Shown here: positions 26,127 through 35,462 of the stretch, piece by piece
Layout: each line of letters starts with the position of its first letter
Numbering within the stretch: position 1 is the first letter of the stretch
Origin: Spirochaetota bacterium
GTDB lineage: Bacteria > Spirochaetota > UBA4802 > JAFGJZ01
Assembly (NCBI GenBank): GCA_016928815.1
Contig: JAFGJZ010000054.1
Coordinates: 1-37,230, forward strand
Reading direction: 5' to 3'
Length of the DNA stretch: 37,230 nucleotides
Notes under the pieces: generated by a model
Databases searched by the model: none
Told to the model about the DNA's origin: nothing
Seen by the model: the letters and a program-made list of their open reading frames with translations, nothing else
Position numbers and translations under genes: made by a program

Positions 26127-26728
26127 AATTTATCCTGCATTTTTTTTGAATTAATATACTGATAAAAATTTTCCAGCGCTTTTGCTCTATGACTGATCCG
26201 GTTTTTTTCTTCAATATTTATTTCCGCCATTGTGCAGCTGAATTCAGGAACAAAAAATACAGGGTCATATCCGAATCCGTTTGATCCTGAAGGTTGCAAC
26301 GCAATATATCCTTCACATCTGCCTTCAGTAGTGTATATGGTGCCGTCAGGCTCAATAAAAGCTATACTGCAGATGAAGCGGGCAGTTCTCCGGTCTTCAG
26401 GAATGTCTTTCATTTTACTGAGAACGAGATTATATCTCTGTTCGTCGGTGTCCAGATTCCCGTATCTCGCGGAAAAAATTCCAGGTTCTCCATTAAGTGC
26501 ATCTATTTCAAGTCCTGAATCATCAGAAAGGACATAACTGTCTGTCAGTGCAGCGATGGCTTCGGCTTTAATCAGAGCATTTTCGGAGAAGGTTGAACCT
26601 GTTTCTTCAATCTCGGGAAGATTTTCAATTATGCTCATAGGCATGAATTTTATATCTGAAAATGATGTGAATTTTTTCTGAATTTCAAAAACCTTGTGAC
26701 TATTTGCTGTTGCTATTATTATATCCAT
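26123..26728 (-). CDS. rdgB: dITP/XTP pyrophosphatase (RdgB/HAM1)
   Basis: A 201-residue house-cleaning enzyme that hydrolyses dITP, ITP and XTP to monophosphates. Signature elements are IATANSHKVFEI at the start, GSTFSENALIKAEAIA, DDSGLEIDALNGEPGIFSAR, NGFGYDPVFFVPE and SHRAKAL near the end. It is the first gene of an operon with a TPR lipoprotein and nth; pairing with nth fits a role in limiting damaged bases. A strong promoter lies upstream at 26765-26793. Confidence 0.95.
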   Translation of the reverse strand: MDIIIATANSHKVFEIQKKFTSFSDIKFMPMSIIENLPEIEETGSTFSENALIKAEAIAALTDSYVLSDDSGLEIDALNGEPGIFSARYGNLDTDEQRYNLVLSKMKDIPEDRRTARFICSIAFIEPDGTIYTTEGRCEGYIALQPSGSNGFGYDPVFFVPEFSCTMAEINIEEKNRISHRAKALENFYQYINSKKMQDKL

Positions 26729-26764
26729 TGCATATTCCGCTTATTATTATTGTAATGATTGTTA

Positions 26765-26793
26765 ATTTAACCGCATACCCCAGTTAATGTCAA
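26765..26793 (-). promoter_or_regulatory. Sigma70-like promoter of the rdgB operon
   Basis: On the minus strand a perfect TTGACA (26788-26793), a 17-nt spacer and TTAAAT (26765-26770; 4/6). Initiation is expected near 26758, about 30 nt before the rdgB ATG. Confidence 0.6.
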
Positions 26794-26896
26794 TATCATA
26801 ATACTTAAAAATCTGTCTCTCAAAAAAAAAGATTAAGTAAAATTTCGGATAAATTTCATCAGAAAATAAATAATTATTGATTCATCAAGAAAATAG

Positions 26897-26924
26897 TTTA
26901 CATTTCCGTTTTTTTAAGTTAAAT
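26897..26924 (+). promoter_or_regulatory. Possible promoter of the histidine kinase gene
   Basis: TTTACA (26897-26902), 16 nt and TTAAAT (26919-26924) match at 5/6 and 4/6. Initiation would be near 26931, leaving about 17 nt with CTGGA before ATG 26948. Confidence 0.4.
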
Positions 26925-26947
26925 TTGCTTATGCCCTGGAAAAAAAT

Positions 26948-29002
26948 ATGATAAATAGAAGATTATTAATTCAATTCCTGTTTTATGTGCCGGATATCAT
27001 TCTGGGATCAATTCTGTATTTTCTGCATCATGAGGATTATTTTTCCTCAGGCATGATTAATTATATTATTTTAATACTGATTGTCTATCTGGCTGTTAAG
27101 GTTCTGCTGCACATATGGGTATATAAGGTGTTTGTAATCAACCAGATAGAATCCGTCCGCCGTTACATTCATAATTTTAAAAAAGGAAAATTCTCTCTTA
27201 AGGAAAACGAACTGAGAGGACAGCGTTACCTTTCTGAAATAATTAATGAACTTACTGATGTCGGACGTCATTTTGAGAATATGGTCGCTAGTCAGAAGGA
27301 TGAGATTGACAAGTTCAAGGAATTTTACAACAATATTGTTTTATCCGTAAGTTCCTATTTTCTTGTTATTAATCAGAAAAATGAAATTATCTTTGCAAAT
27401 AAAAGTTTCAGTACGAATTTCAATCTGGCAAATGAAGATATCGTAAATAATTCCATATCAGATCTTTTTTATTTCAGCGGCGGAAAAATTGCCGATGCAA
27501 TTGAAAATGTCAAGAAAAAAGGCGAGTCAATAGTACTGAGACAGACAAGACTTCTTTCAAAGAACAGAATTGCAATAATCGCTGATGTTAAAATTTCCAG
27601 AATTACAATGCAGGGTGAAAACCAGATTGTACTTGTTATGGATGATATTACCTCGAAATGCAGAAAAGACTATCAGATATCGTTAATATCACAGATTTCA
27701 GAATCAATTCAGAAAGATGATGAAATTGACAGAGTACTGTTTTCCATTTTAACGGCAGTAACTTCCGGTTCCGGACTTGGATTCAACAGAGCGATGCTTT
27801 TTCTATATGACCTTGCAAGTGAAACTCTTGACGGTAAGATGGCTGTAGGCCCGGATTCCATCGAAGAAGCTGTTCAGATCTGGGGAGCAGTGCAGGGTGA
27901 GAAAATTGATATTGTCAAGAAAATGGAGGATTATAGTCCCGGAGACAGAAAAGGCGGGTTTTTTCTCGAACAGGTTTTATCGAAACATTATAAATATACT
28001 TCGGATGCTCTTTTTGTCAAGGTTTTGAAAGAGCAGCGGGCCTATCATATTAAGGATGCATGGAATGATACGCGTGTTGATCCTGATACCCGTGAATTTG
28101 TAGGGGTCGGTGAATTTATCGCAGTTCCTCTTGTTGCAGGCAACCGGTCAATCGGAATTATAGTTGCGGATAATAAATATAATCATGCACCGATATGGCA
28201 GGATAATATTGAACTTCTATCAATTTTTACCGTTCAGGCAGCATTGTCCATTGAAAGCTGCAAAAGTCTGACAACTGTCAGAAATCAGATGGAAAAAATC
28301 AAATTACGCCAGGATGCAATAGTTGAGTCGGAGAAAATGGCGGCTGTCGGAAGAATTGCGGCGCATATCGCACATGAAATCAGAAATCCGCTTGTTACTG
28401 TCGGAGGTTACGCCCAGCGTATAATTCAGACAGTCAATAAGGGATTAAAAAATCCTGAAAGTATTAAAAATGCAGCATCCGTAATCCTTAAGGAATCTGA
28501 ACGGCTGGAAAAAATATTGTCAAATGTAATGGATTTTACAAGGCCGTCCCCATATATCCGGGAGTTTAATAATCTGAATGAAATTATTAATGATACTGTT
28601 TCGCTTCTGCAGAATGTTTTTCAGGAACGCAAAATTACCATTCAGCTGTTTCTTGAAAAAGAGATTCCTCTGGTAAAATCGGACTTTAATCAGTTGAAAC
28701 AGGTAATGCTTAATCTGGTACAGAATGCAATGGATGCTACACCGCAGGATGGAGTCATAAAGATATCGACTGAAATCGACGGTGATAAGGTTATAATACG
28801 CGTGAAGGATACTGGAAGCGGAATTGATGAAGATCATCTGAAAAATCTTTTTGAGCCTTTTTTCACTACTAAAGTTACAGGCGTCGGCCTTGGACTTGCC
28901 GTTGTCAGAAAAATTATTAATGACCATAACGGTGAAATAACGGCGGTAAATAATCCTGAAGGCGGTGCTGAATTCAGAATAATTCTGCCGGTTCCGATTT
29001 AA
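26948..29002 (+). CDS. Membrane-anchored PAS-GAF sensor histidine kinase
   Basis: The 684 residues contain two transmembrane segments (about 7-26 and 36-60) with almost no periplasmic loop, a HAMP-like or coiled linker, a PAS domain (about 125-230, NIVLSVSSYFLVINQKNEII), a long GAF domain (about 245-440, RAMLFLYD to FIAVPLVAGNRSIGIIVAD), a HisKA domain with phospho-acceptor H476 (AHEIRNPLVTVGG) and a HATPase (NLVQNAMDAT, DTGSGI, GVGLGLAVV). The layout is that of NtrB-like kinases sensing cytoplasmic signals. A receiver gene 70 nt downstream is the likely but unproven partner, as it has its own promoter. Confidence 0.93.
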   Translation: MINRRLLIQFLFYVPDIILGSILYFLHHEDYFSSGMINYIILILIVYLAVKVLLHIWVYKVFVINQIESVRRYIHNFKKGKFSLKENELRGQRYLSEIINELTDVGRHFENMVASQKDEIDKFKEFYNNIVLSVSSYFLVINQKNEIIFANKSFSTNFNLANEDIVNNSISDLFYFSGGKIADAIENVKKKGESIVLRQTRLLSKNRIAIIADVKISRITMQGENQIVLVMDDITSKCRKDYQISLISQISESIQKDDEIDRVLFSILTAVTSGSGLGFNRAMLFLYDLASETLDGKMAVGPDSIEEAVQIWGAVQGEKIDIVKKMEDYSPGDRKGGFFLEQVLSKHYKYTSDALFVKVLKEQRAYHIKDAWNDTRVDPDTREFVGVGEFIAVPLVAGNRSIGIIVADNKYNHAPIWQDNIELLSIFTVQAALSIESCKSLTTVRNQMEKIKLRQDAIVESEKMAAVGRIAAHIAHEIRNPLVTVGGYAQRIIQTVNKGLKNPESIKNAASVILKESERLEKILSNVMDFTRPSPYIREFNNLNEIINDTVSLLQNVFQERKITIQLFLEKEIPLVKSDFNQLKQVMLNLVQNAMDATPQDGVIKISTEIDGDKVIIRVKDTGSGIDEDHLKNLFEPFFTTKVTGVGLGLAVVRKIINDHNGEITAVNNPEGGAEFRIILPVPI

Positions 29003-29014
29003 AATAAAAAATGA

Positions 29015-29043
29015 TTGAAAAAACAGTAAAGAAAAAATATAAT
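29015..29043 (+). promoter_or_regulatory. Near-consensus promoter of the receiver gene
   Basis: TTGAAA (29015-29020), a 17-nt spacer and a perfect TATAAT (29038-29043). It lies between the kinase stop and the receiver start, so the receiver can be made independently of the kinase. Confidence 0.68.
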
Positions 29044-29072
29044 AATAAAATGATACTTTAGCGGAGGTTTTT

Positions 29073-29435
29073 ATGAGCAGGATTTTAGTAGTTGAGGATG
29101 AACAGCATCAGAGAGAATTGTATGCAATGGAGCTTGAAGATGATGGTTATGAAGTGGAACAGGCCTCCAATGGGAAAGAAGCTGTTGAAAAAGTAAAAAA
29201 TAATAAATATGATCTGGTAATTCTGGACATACGGATGCCTGAAATGGACGGAATAGAGGCGCTGGGAAAAATTCTTTCCAGAGATAAAAAAATCCCGATA
29301 ATTATTTATACTGCATATTCGAATTATAAAAGTAATTTTATGACCTGGACTGCAGATGCGTATGTAACAAAATCATCCAATCTGGATGAACTTAAAAACA
29401 AGATCAAGGAAATTCTAAGCAGCAGATCTGTTTGA
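29073..29435 (+). CDS. Single-domain response regulator
   Basis: A 120-residue receiver-only protein with acidic E8/D9, phospho-acceptor D52 (VILDIRMPEMDG), switch Thr in IIYTAYSNY and Lys in YVTKSS. The usual K-P pair is K-S here. No output domain is present. GCGGAGG lies eight bases before the ATG. It sits between a histidine kinase and a chemoreceptor. Its partner could be either the neighbouring kinase or a CheA elsewhere. Confidence 0.93.
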   Translation: MSRILVVEDEQHQRELYAMELEDDGYEVEQASNGKEAVEKVKNNKYDLVILDIRMPEMDGIEALGKILSRDKKIPIIIYTAYSNYKSNFMTWTADAYVTKSSNLDELKNKIKEILSSRSV

Positions 29436-29442
29436 ATTCATT

Positions 29443-29460
29443 ACCGGTCTTATGGCCGGT
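29443..29460 (+). terminator. Hairpin after the receiver gene
   Basis: ACCGGTC-TTAT-GGCCGGT makes a 7-bp stem (one G-T pair) with a TTAT loop, just downstream of the stop and followed by TAGTAATATATT. The T-tract is poor, so termination may be partial. The loop matches that of the hairpin after tRNA-Arg. Confidence 0.5.
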
Positions 29461-29545
29461 TAGTAATATATTCCTTAATAATTAAGAACAAAATACATAT
29501 TAAAACGTTTCAATATTTCTGAATATACTGAAGGGCTCTGCAATT

Positions 29546-31225
29546 ATGAAAATTACGACCAAGCTTTATTCTTTTTTTTCAATATTTCTTTTTATGATAC
29601 TGGTTGCATACCTAATGGTTATTTTTCTTTTTATAAAACAGAATAATGATTACAGAAATTTTGAAAGAATAAATAATTATGCCAAGGATCTGCAGGTTTT
29701 TGTATATCTGCATAACGGAGACTGGAAAAACATATTAATAAACGGCTATGACCGTGTAGAGTTTGATAAGTATAATAGAATTTTCTATAACAAGACTTTT
29801 AAAATCATCGGTGATATTGATGATTTTAAGCGGCTGGTAAAGGATGATCCTGAAATAGTAAAAAAACTTGATGATCTGTATAATAACTATAATGACATGA
29901 TCAAAAAAAGCTATAAGGCTTTAGAAGGGTTTGAACCTGAAAATTATCTGAATTCAATGGAAAAAATTCAGGTTGATAGAATTGAGGAAAATCCGCTGAA
30001 TGACATTTCGGAAATCGTGCAGATGATCGGGGTGAAAACTGAAGAAAGGAAGCAGAAACTGTTTAATTCTATCGTTACTTTGACGCTTTCCAGTGCAATA
30101 TTTTTCATCCTGTCGATTCTTCTTTTTTCCCGGCAGATAATTAAAAGTATAAACAAACCTTTGAAAATGATTACGGACAGACTTCGCAATATTTCTGAAG
30201 GTGACGGGGATCTTACAAAAAGAATAAACATAATTTCAAAAGATGAAATTGGTCTTCTTGCAAAATATTTTGATACTTTTATGAATAACATACAGATGAT
30301 CATAAGCACCATATTCAATGTCATTCAGAATCTTTCTTCCGCTTCAGGTCAGCTTTCATCTTCCTCTAATGTACTGTCCATAACCGCTCAGCAGCAGGCT
30401 GCAATCGCGGAGGAAATGAAAGGTACTATTGAACAGGTTAAGGAACGGGCCGGCAGTATTTTCGATAATTCCATTAATCAGCATAGCAAAATGGATGCTC
30501 TTATTTCCGGTATTGACAGACTTTCTGAAATTCTTGTTGAAATGGAGTCAAAGATTGTATCAACACTGGGTGAAGCTGAGATCATATCCGCAAATGTCAA
30601 TACAGGCGATAATGCAATGAAAAGAATGAATCAGAGCATGCAGATGATTACGGACAGCTCCCAGAAAATTGTCGATATAATAAAACTGATAGATGACATT
30701 TCCGATCAGATTCAGCTTCTTGCATTAAACGCGTCAATTGAAGCGGCACGGGCAGGAGAAAGCGGACGCGGATTTGCTGTTGTTGCACAGGAGGTGTCCA
30801 AGCTGTCTGAATTAACCTCATCTTCCGTAAAGGAAATTGACAGTCTTGTTAAATTAAATTACACTGAAACTCTAAAAGGTATGAATACCGTAACTGAAAC
30901 TACTGAAATATTTTCTAAAATAATGAAAGGAATTAATTTCATTAATGTAAAAATAAAGGAAATCAATGAATTTTCCTCGCAGGAACTTCTTATCAAGCAG
31001 GAGCTTAACGAAAACGGTGATTATGTACGTCAGATTACGGATGTAAATAAAAACCTTATCGGCGATCAGAAAAATTCATTTGATGAAATTTCAAATGTCA
31101 TTGACACGATGAATGAATTTTCACAGAAAACCGCTCAGTCCGCTGAACAGTTGGCTGGAAATTCAAACGAAATTTCGCGGATTTCCGGTGAACTGGGCGG
31201 TAAAATTACCAGATTTAAGGTATGA
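29546..31225 (+). CDS. Methyl-accepting chemotaxis protein
   Basis: A 559-residue chemoreceptor. TM1 spans about 8-30, a helical periplasmic sensor domain about 31-172, TM2 about 173-195, a HAMP domain about 196-250, then a long coiled-coil signalling domain. The hairpin tip is [20 protein letters not shown] with E405 at the turn and 154 residues after it. A Gln/Glu-rich patch [11 protein letters not shown] (281-291) is a likely methylation site. No CheW-binding pentapeptide is evident at the C-terminus. There are no other che genes here. The 110 nt upstream include the palindrome CTTAATAATTAAG (29474-29486). The stop is six bases from the opposing asnS stop. Confidence 0.95.
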   Translation: MKITTKLYSFFSIFLFMILVAYLMVIFLFIKQNNDYRNFERINNYAKDLQVFVYLHNGDWKNILINGYDRVEFDKYNRIFYNKTFKIIGDIDDFKRLVKDDPEIVKKLDDLYNNYNDMIKKSYKALEGFEPENYLNSMEKIQVDRIEENPLNDISEIVQMIGVKTEERKQKLFNSIVTLTLSSAIFFILSILLFSRQIIKSINKPLKMITDRLRNISEGDGDLTKRINIISKDEIGLLAKYFDTFMNNIQMIISTIFNVIQNLSSASGQLSSSSNVLSITAQQQAAIAEEMKGTIEQVKERAGSIFDNSINQHSKMDALISGIDRLSEILVEMESKIVSTLGEAEIISANVNTGDNAMKRMNQSMQMITDSSQKIVDIIKLIDDISDQIQLLALNASIEAARAGESGRGFAVVAQEVSKLSELTSSSVKEIDSLVKLNYTETLKGMNTVTETTEIFSKIMKGINFINVKIKEINEFSSQELLIKQELNENGDYVRQITDVNKNLIGDQKNSFDEISNVIDTMNEFSQKTAQSAEQLAGNSNEISRISGELGGKITRFKV

Positions 31226-31231
31226 CCGCAA

Positions 31232-32614
31232 TTAGAAAGCAGCATTTTTAGGAGTCCGCGGAAATGGAATAACGTCACGAATGTTCTGCATTCCTGTAAT
31301 GAACTGAACAGCCCGTTCGAAACCGAGCCCGAAACCTGCATGAGGTACTGTTCCGTACTTTCTTGTGTCAAGATACCACCAGTAGTCTTCCGGATTCAGT
31401 CCTGATTCTTTCATTCTGCTGACAAGAACTTCATACCTGTATTCTCTTTCACTTCCGCCGATAATTTCACCTACACCCGGCACAAGTACGTCCATTGCAC
31501 GGACTGTTTTATTGTCTTCGTTAAGACGCATGTAAAAAGCTTTAATTTCTTTCGGATAATCTGTTACAATAACAGGCTTTCCGAATTTTTTTTCCGTTAG
31601 ATATCTTTCGTGCTCAGACTGAAGATCCGCACCCCATTTTACCGGATATTCGAATTTTTCACCGCTTTGCATCAGAATTGAAACGGCTTCTGTATATGAA
31701 AGAGCTTCAAATTCAGAGCTGATGATAGCTTCGAGGTTATCAATGATGCCCGGCTGAATGCGGTCATTAAAAAATTTCATATCCTCACTGCAGTTTTCAA
31801 GACAGTATCTGAATATATATTTCAGAAAATCCTCAGCCAGTCTCATGTTTTCCTGCAGTCCTGCAAAAGCAATTTCAGGTTCTATCATCCAGAATTCCGC
31901 AAGGTGTCTGGACGTGTTGGAGTTTTCAGCGCGGAATGTCGGTCCGAATGTATATACTCTGTCAAAGGCGGTCGCGAAAAGTTCCGCTTCCAGCTGTCCG
32001 CTTACTGTCAGATTAGCCTGCCGTCCGAAAAAATCATCCGTAAAATCGGGTCTTCCCTCGGATACTCTGATATTTTTAAGATCAAGTGTTGTTACCTGGA
32101 ACATCTCTCCCGCACCTTCGCAGTCACTTGCTGTGATAATCGGGGAATGTACATGCAGAAAATCATTTTTCTGAAAAAATTCATGTACTGCAAAAGAAAG
32201 TTTGTTTCTGACTCTGAATACTGCACCGAAAGTATTTGTTCTCGGACGGAGGTGGGCTATTTCTCGCAGGAATTCCATAGAGTGGCGTTTTTTCTGAAGA
32301 GGGTAGTCTTCAGGCGCCGGGCCGTAAATCTCCACTTCTTCAGCTTTAATTTCAAACCGCTGACCCTGCGCCGGTGATTCAACCAGGCGGCCTTTCACTG
32401 AGATGCTGCTTCCTGTTTTAAGTTTCTCTATTTCCTCATAATTGGATAGACTCCGTTCAGCCAGAACCTGAATGTTGGACATGCATGACCCGTCGTTAAT
32501 CTCCAGAAATGAAAATTCTTTTGAATCTCTTTTGGTTCTTATCCATCCTTTCAGCAGTACTTTATCTGCCGGTTGTGCAGATGCCAGCAGATATTTAATA
32601 AGCTGTCTTTCCAT
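31232..32614 (-). CDS. asnS: Asparaginyl-tRNA synthetase
   Basis: A 460-residue class IIb synthetase. The N-terminal OB-fold anticodon domain starts [20 protein letters not shown]. The catalytic core has motif 2 ([20 protein letters not shown], with E for AsnRS/AspRS) and motif 3 ([18 protein letters not shown]). The short length and the [13 protein letters not shown] segment are those of bacterial AsnRS, not AspRS. GGAGG at 32620-32624 is well placed. Its presence suggests direct charging of tRNA-Asn. It follows the double Lrp/Ahb-like gene after 13 nt and is probably co-transcribed with it. Confidence 0.96.
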   Translation of the reverse strand: MERQLIKYLLASAQPADKVLLKGWIRTKRDSKEFSFLEINDGSCMSNIQVLAERSLSNYEEIEKLKTGSSISVKGRLVESPAQGQRFEIKAEEVEIYGPAPEDYPLQKKRHSMEFLREIAHLRPRTNTFGAVFRVRNKLSFAVHEFFQKNDFLHVHSPIITASDCEGAGEMFQVTTLDLKNIRVSEGRPDFTDDFFGRQANLTVSGQLEAELFATAFDRVYTFGPTFRAENSNTSRHLAEFWMIEPEIAFAGLQENMRLAEDFLKYIFRYCLENCSEDMKFFNDRIQPGIIDNLEAIISSEFEALSYTEAVSILMQSGEKFEYPVKWGADLQSEHERYLTEKKFGKPVIVTDYPKEIKAFYMRLNEDNKTVRAMDVLVPGVGEIIGGSEREYRYEVLVSRMKESGLNPEDYWWYLDTRKYGTVPHAGFGLGFERAVQFITGMQNIRDVIPFPRTPKNAAF

Positions 32615-32627
32615 TCAATCCTCCATA

Positions 32628-33734
32628 TCAGGAAAAATATATGAATTTATCATTTTTGACTTTTTTAATTTCTTTTAAGATGCAGTATTCAGAGATATGC
32701 AGACTGTCAGAAATAAATTTAATAATTCTTTCCAGTTCGGAATTATCATCAGTGTAAATTCCTGCAGTCAGATTATATTCCCGGTTTAAAACGCCCGGTT
32801 CAATTACGGCAGTGTCGAAAATATTGTTTAAATCGCGGAAAAATTGAATTATTCTGTTAAGATCGCTGTTGTGGAATTTCCAGAAAGACAATGAACGGAT
32901 TTCATGTCCTTCGTATTTGTCAGGCATTAAAGCTGAAAATTTTTTAATGATTCCGCATTTTTTCAGTTCTTCGGATATTTCATAAATATCATCAGCTGTC
33001 AGGTCAATGCCGCTCTCACTGATTATTTGAGAAAACGGGTTTTCAGTTAATGGAAGCCTGTTCTGAAGTATCTGAATGACCGGAATATCATTTTTTCCGA
33101 CAGAACGCATGTTTAAACCTGAAGAAAATTCATTGTAAATTTCACCTATTTTAATTGAGTTATTGTCTTCTGTTTTATTGTTATGGTGTATTTCGACAGG
33201 CAGTACAAAAGAATCATGTGTTTTACAGTTATCGAGCAGATCAATTACCGGTATCCGTTTTCCTGTTTCATTCCACGGTGAGTTTTTTATTTCATTCTTC
33301 GAATCGAATTTTAATCTGGGTGTAATGCGAAACAGATGATCTGCACCTGTTTCACGGGCGATTAGCCCGGCATAATCCACAGGATTCATTTCATGCGGTA
33401 CTTTAAATTTAATCTTAAAGTTGTAATCATTTTCATACATTAAAGCCGAATAAATATAATTATTCTTCTGAATCGAGCTGATGGCACTATCGATTCTGTT
33501 TTTACTTACTTTGAGCAGGGCGGTTCCTGAATGATATCCGGTCTTTGAGTGCCTTATTTCAGCAGATATTCCGATAATTATTTTCTCTGATTCAAAACTT
33601 TTCAGGATATGGATTACATCAATTAATGGAACGGAAGTGTCTTTTGCTATAATATGAAATATCTCATCTGTTACAGGCATATCATTCTGAATTCTTTCCA
33701 GAACAAGATTTTCATTATGGTTCAGTTTCCGCAT
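32628..33734 (-). CDS. Double Lrp/AsnC-like (AhbA/AhbB-type) protein
   Basis: The 368 residues hold two copies of a winged-helix plus RAM-like module (about 3-145 and 215-365). Each begins with the pattern seen in siroheme decarboxylase subunits AhbA/AhbB and NirDLGH (ERIQNDMPVTDEIFHIIA; QILQNRLPLTENPFSQII), then a GI-I wing (EKIIIGISAEI; CGIIKKFSALM). At the motif usually reading HNYxRxxxxNLWF the copies have MYENDYNFKIKF (99-110) and VLNREYNLTAGIY (315-327), so the His is absent in both. It may be a divergent siroheme decarboxylase or an amino-acid-responsive regulator of the asnS operon. GGAG lies six bases upstream of the ATG. Confidence 0.6.
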   Translation of the reverse strand: MRKLNHNENLVLERIQNDMPVTDEIFHIIAKDTSVPLIDVIHILKSFESEKIIIGISAEIRHSKTGYHSGTALLKVSKNRIDSAISSIQKNNYIYSALMYENDYNFKIKFKVPHEMNPVDYAGLIARETGADHLFRITPRLKFDSKNEIKNSPWNETGKRIPVIDLLDNCKTHDSFVLPVEIHHNNKTEDNNSIKIGEIYNEFSSGLNMRSVGKNDIPVIQILQNRLPLTENPFSQIISESGIDLTADDIYEISEELKKCGIIKKFSALMPDKYEGHEIRSLSFWKFHNSDLNRIIQFFRDLNNIFDTAVIEPGVLNREYNLTAGIYTDDNSELERIIKFISDSLHISEYCILKEIKKVKNDKFIYFS

Positions 33735-33963
33735 CAGCCGCTCCGGAGGATTTTTTTGTAATGTGACAGATTATCTAAACTTAGACCGGTATGGTTATTT
33801 TTCAAGCAGATTATTCAGACTGCCTTAATATAATTTAAAGTGATTGTATTTTTTTCGGTTTATATGTATTGTTTTATTACGGATATTGTACCGTTCCGGC
33901 AATGTCCGGGTTGAAATGCCTATTCGAACGGCATGCAATTTCTGTGAACCGGGGATCAGTCAG

Positions 33964-35322
33964 ATGAAAACTGTTGACATAATTAAATTTTTATTATTAT
34001 TAACAACTTCCATGGTCTCAGCCGCCGGTAATGATAATGATGAAATACAAAAAAAATATGACGGCGTTAGGGTTTTTCAGGCCTGGTCAGGTGTTGAAAA
34101 TCTGGATCATCTTGATTATAATGAACAGCTGGCAAAGCATTCACTGATTTTTCATGACACCTATCCACTGAATCAGGCTTCCTGGAGCGATGAAGGTCCT
34201 GCATACCGCGGCCTGAAAACACAGCTGGGAAAATATTCAATTGAGAAAGCTGTCAGGATTAATGAAATTTTAAAAAAATTAAATCCGGATATCAAACTTA
34301 TCGTATCTCTGAATTACCGGGAGGGAAATTTCGTTCCCCGGAATAAGGAAACCGGCAAGTGGTGGGAGAATGGATTTTTTCCGCCTGATTCGCCATACTG
34401 GCTAAGGAATGATTCCGGGAAAAAAATTGTCGGCTGGGGTGAAGATACAAATCTTAATGGAAAAATTGATGATGATGACGGTGTCCTGACTTACCTTGTA
34501 GATTTTACCAGGCCGGAAGTACAGGATCTGATTGCAAAACAGGCGTTAGCCTTAAAGGAAAGCGGACTTTATGACGGAATATTTTTTGACTGGATGAATG
34601 AAAATGCAACTTCTGATGATGCGTCTGAAGAGGGGTGGAATCCTGTGCTTACTAATGAAGAGGAACTTGAGGCAAGGATAAAGTTAATCAGGAAGGTCCG
34701 TGAAAAATGCGGTGATGATTTTATCATCATGGGAAATACCAATTACAACATTGAAAAAAAACTTGCTCCGCTGCTGAATGCCGTATTCATGGAATGTTAT
34801 AAGGAATCCTACAACAAGCCCTATTCCGGCGAAGAACTTGAGGCGATTCAGGCGGCTGTCATTTTTAACCGGAAAAATCTTGCATCTCCGGCTCTTGTAT
34901 GTCTCGAAGGATGGAGGACAGGCGGCAAATATAATCCTGACAGACAGACACGTATTGCAGAAAGAAACACTTCTGAAAACATGAAGATGATGAGATTTTT
35001 TACTGCAATGAGCCTGACCCTTACTGACGGATATGTACTTTTTTCAGATGACAATTCAATACCTTTCTGGGATCACGCCCATAACTGGTATGACTTCTGG
35101 GATGCGCCGATAGGCAAACCAGTCAGCAGTTATCAGAAATTGTACAATGGAATAAAGGGACTGTATGTAAGAGAGTTTGAGAATGGCTGGGTTATATATA
35201 ATTTCAGCGGATCAAATCAGAAAATAATTTTACCGCAGAAGGTTAAAACTGTTTCAACAAATGAACCAGGAATTAAATTTACAATTGCTGATCGGGATGG
35301 TGAAATATATATTAAATTATAA
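33964..35322 (+). CDS. Exported glycosidase-like TIM-barrel protein with EF-hand-type loop
   Basis: A 452-residue exported protein. Residues 1-20 are a signal peptide (MKTVDIIKFLLLLTTSMVSA). The core resembles putative glycoside hydrolases of the GHL15-like type: IKLIVSLNYREGNF, VDFTRPEVQDLIAKQAL and YDGIFFDW with D209, the likely catalytic acid at a barrel strand end. DTNLNGKIDDDD (161-172) fits a canonical EF-hand/dockerin calcium loop inserted before the FTRPEVQ segment. A small beta domain closes the chain (YVREFENGWVIYNFSG). ATG 33964 is preferred because a signal peptide starts there and GGGGAT precedes it. The substrate is unknown. The 229 nt upstream contain a TATAAT (33829-33834) without a good -35 and a hairpin ATGCC/GGCAT (33916-33934). 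Confidence 0.68.
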   Translation: MKTVDIIKFLLLLTTSMVSAAGNDNDEIQKKYDGVRVFQAWSGVENLDHLDYNEQLAKHSLIFHDTYPLNQASWSDEGPAYRGLKTQLGKYSIEKAVRINEILKKLNPDIKLIVSLNYREGNFVPRNKETGKWWENGFFPPDSPYWLRNDSGKKIVGWGEDTNLNGKIDDDDGVLTYLVDFTRPEVQDLIAKQALALKESGLYDGIFFDWMNENATSDDASEEGWNPVLTNEEELEARIKLIRKVREKCGDDFIIMGNTNYNIEKKLAPLLNAVFMECYKESYNKPYSGEELEAIQAAVIFNRKNLASPALVCLEGWRTGGKYNPDRQTRIAERNTSENMKMMRFFTAMSLTLTDGYVLFSDDNSIPFWDHAHNWYDFWDAPIGKPVSSYQKLYNGIKGLYVREFENGWVIYNFSGSNQKIILPQKVKTVSTNEPGIKFTIADRDGEIYIKL

Positions 35323-35329
35323 CAAATAA

Positions 35330-35357
35330 TGATGCTGACAATGTAATAAAAGCATCA
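35330..35357 (+). terminator. Weak hairpin after the glycosidase-like gene
   Basis: TGATGCT (35330-35336) and AGCATCA (35351-35357) form a 7-bp stem with a 14-nt loop, followed by GTGTTGTAATTTT. The large loop and broken T-tract make it a weak candidate. Confidence 0.35.
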
Positions 35358-35462
35358 GTGTTGTAATTTTGCTTTCCATGTTTAACATATACCTGCTGTT
35401 TATATCTTGACATATATGACTTAATCATGAAAATAAATGATTATCAAATAAGATGGAGGAAA

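Noticed and set aside
31904..32377. Plus-strand reading frame of 157 codons inside asnS
   Set aside because: It lies fully within a conserved essential gene, has no ribosome binding site and its product looks like a frame shadow.
33741..33748. Palindrome CTCCGGAG upstream of the Lrp/Ahb-like gene
   Set aside because: It contains that gene's ribosome binding site (GGAG on the minus strand), so the symmetry is most simply incidental.
33844..33963. N-terminal extension of the glycosidase-like protein starting at TTG 33844
   Set aside because: The signal peptide begins at the ATG at 33964; the extension would bury it and looks like translated leader sequence.
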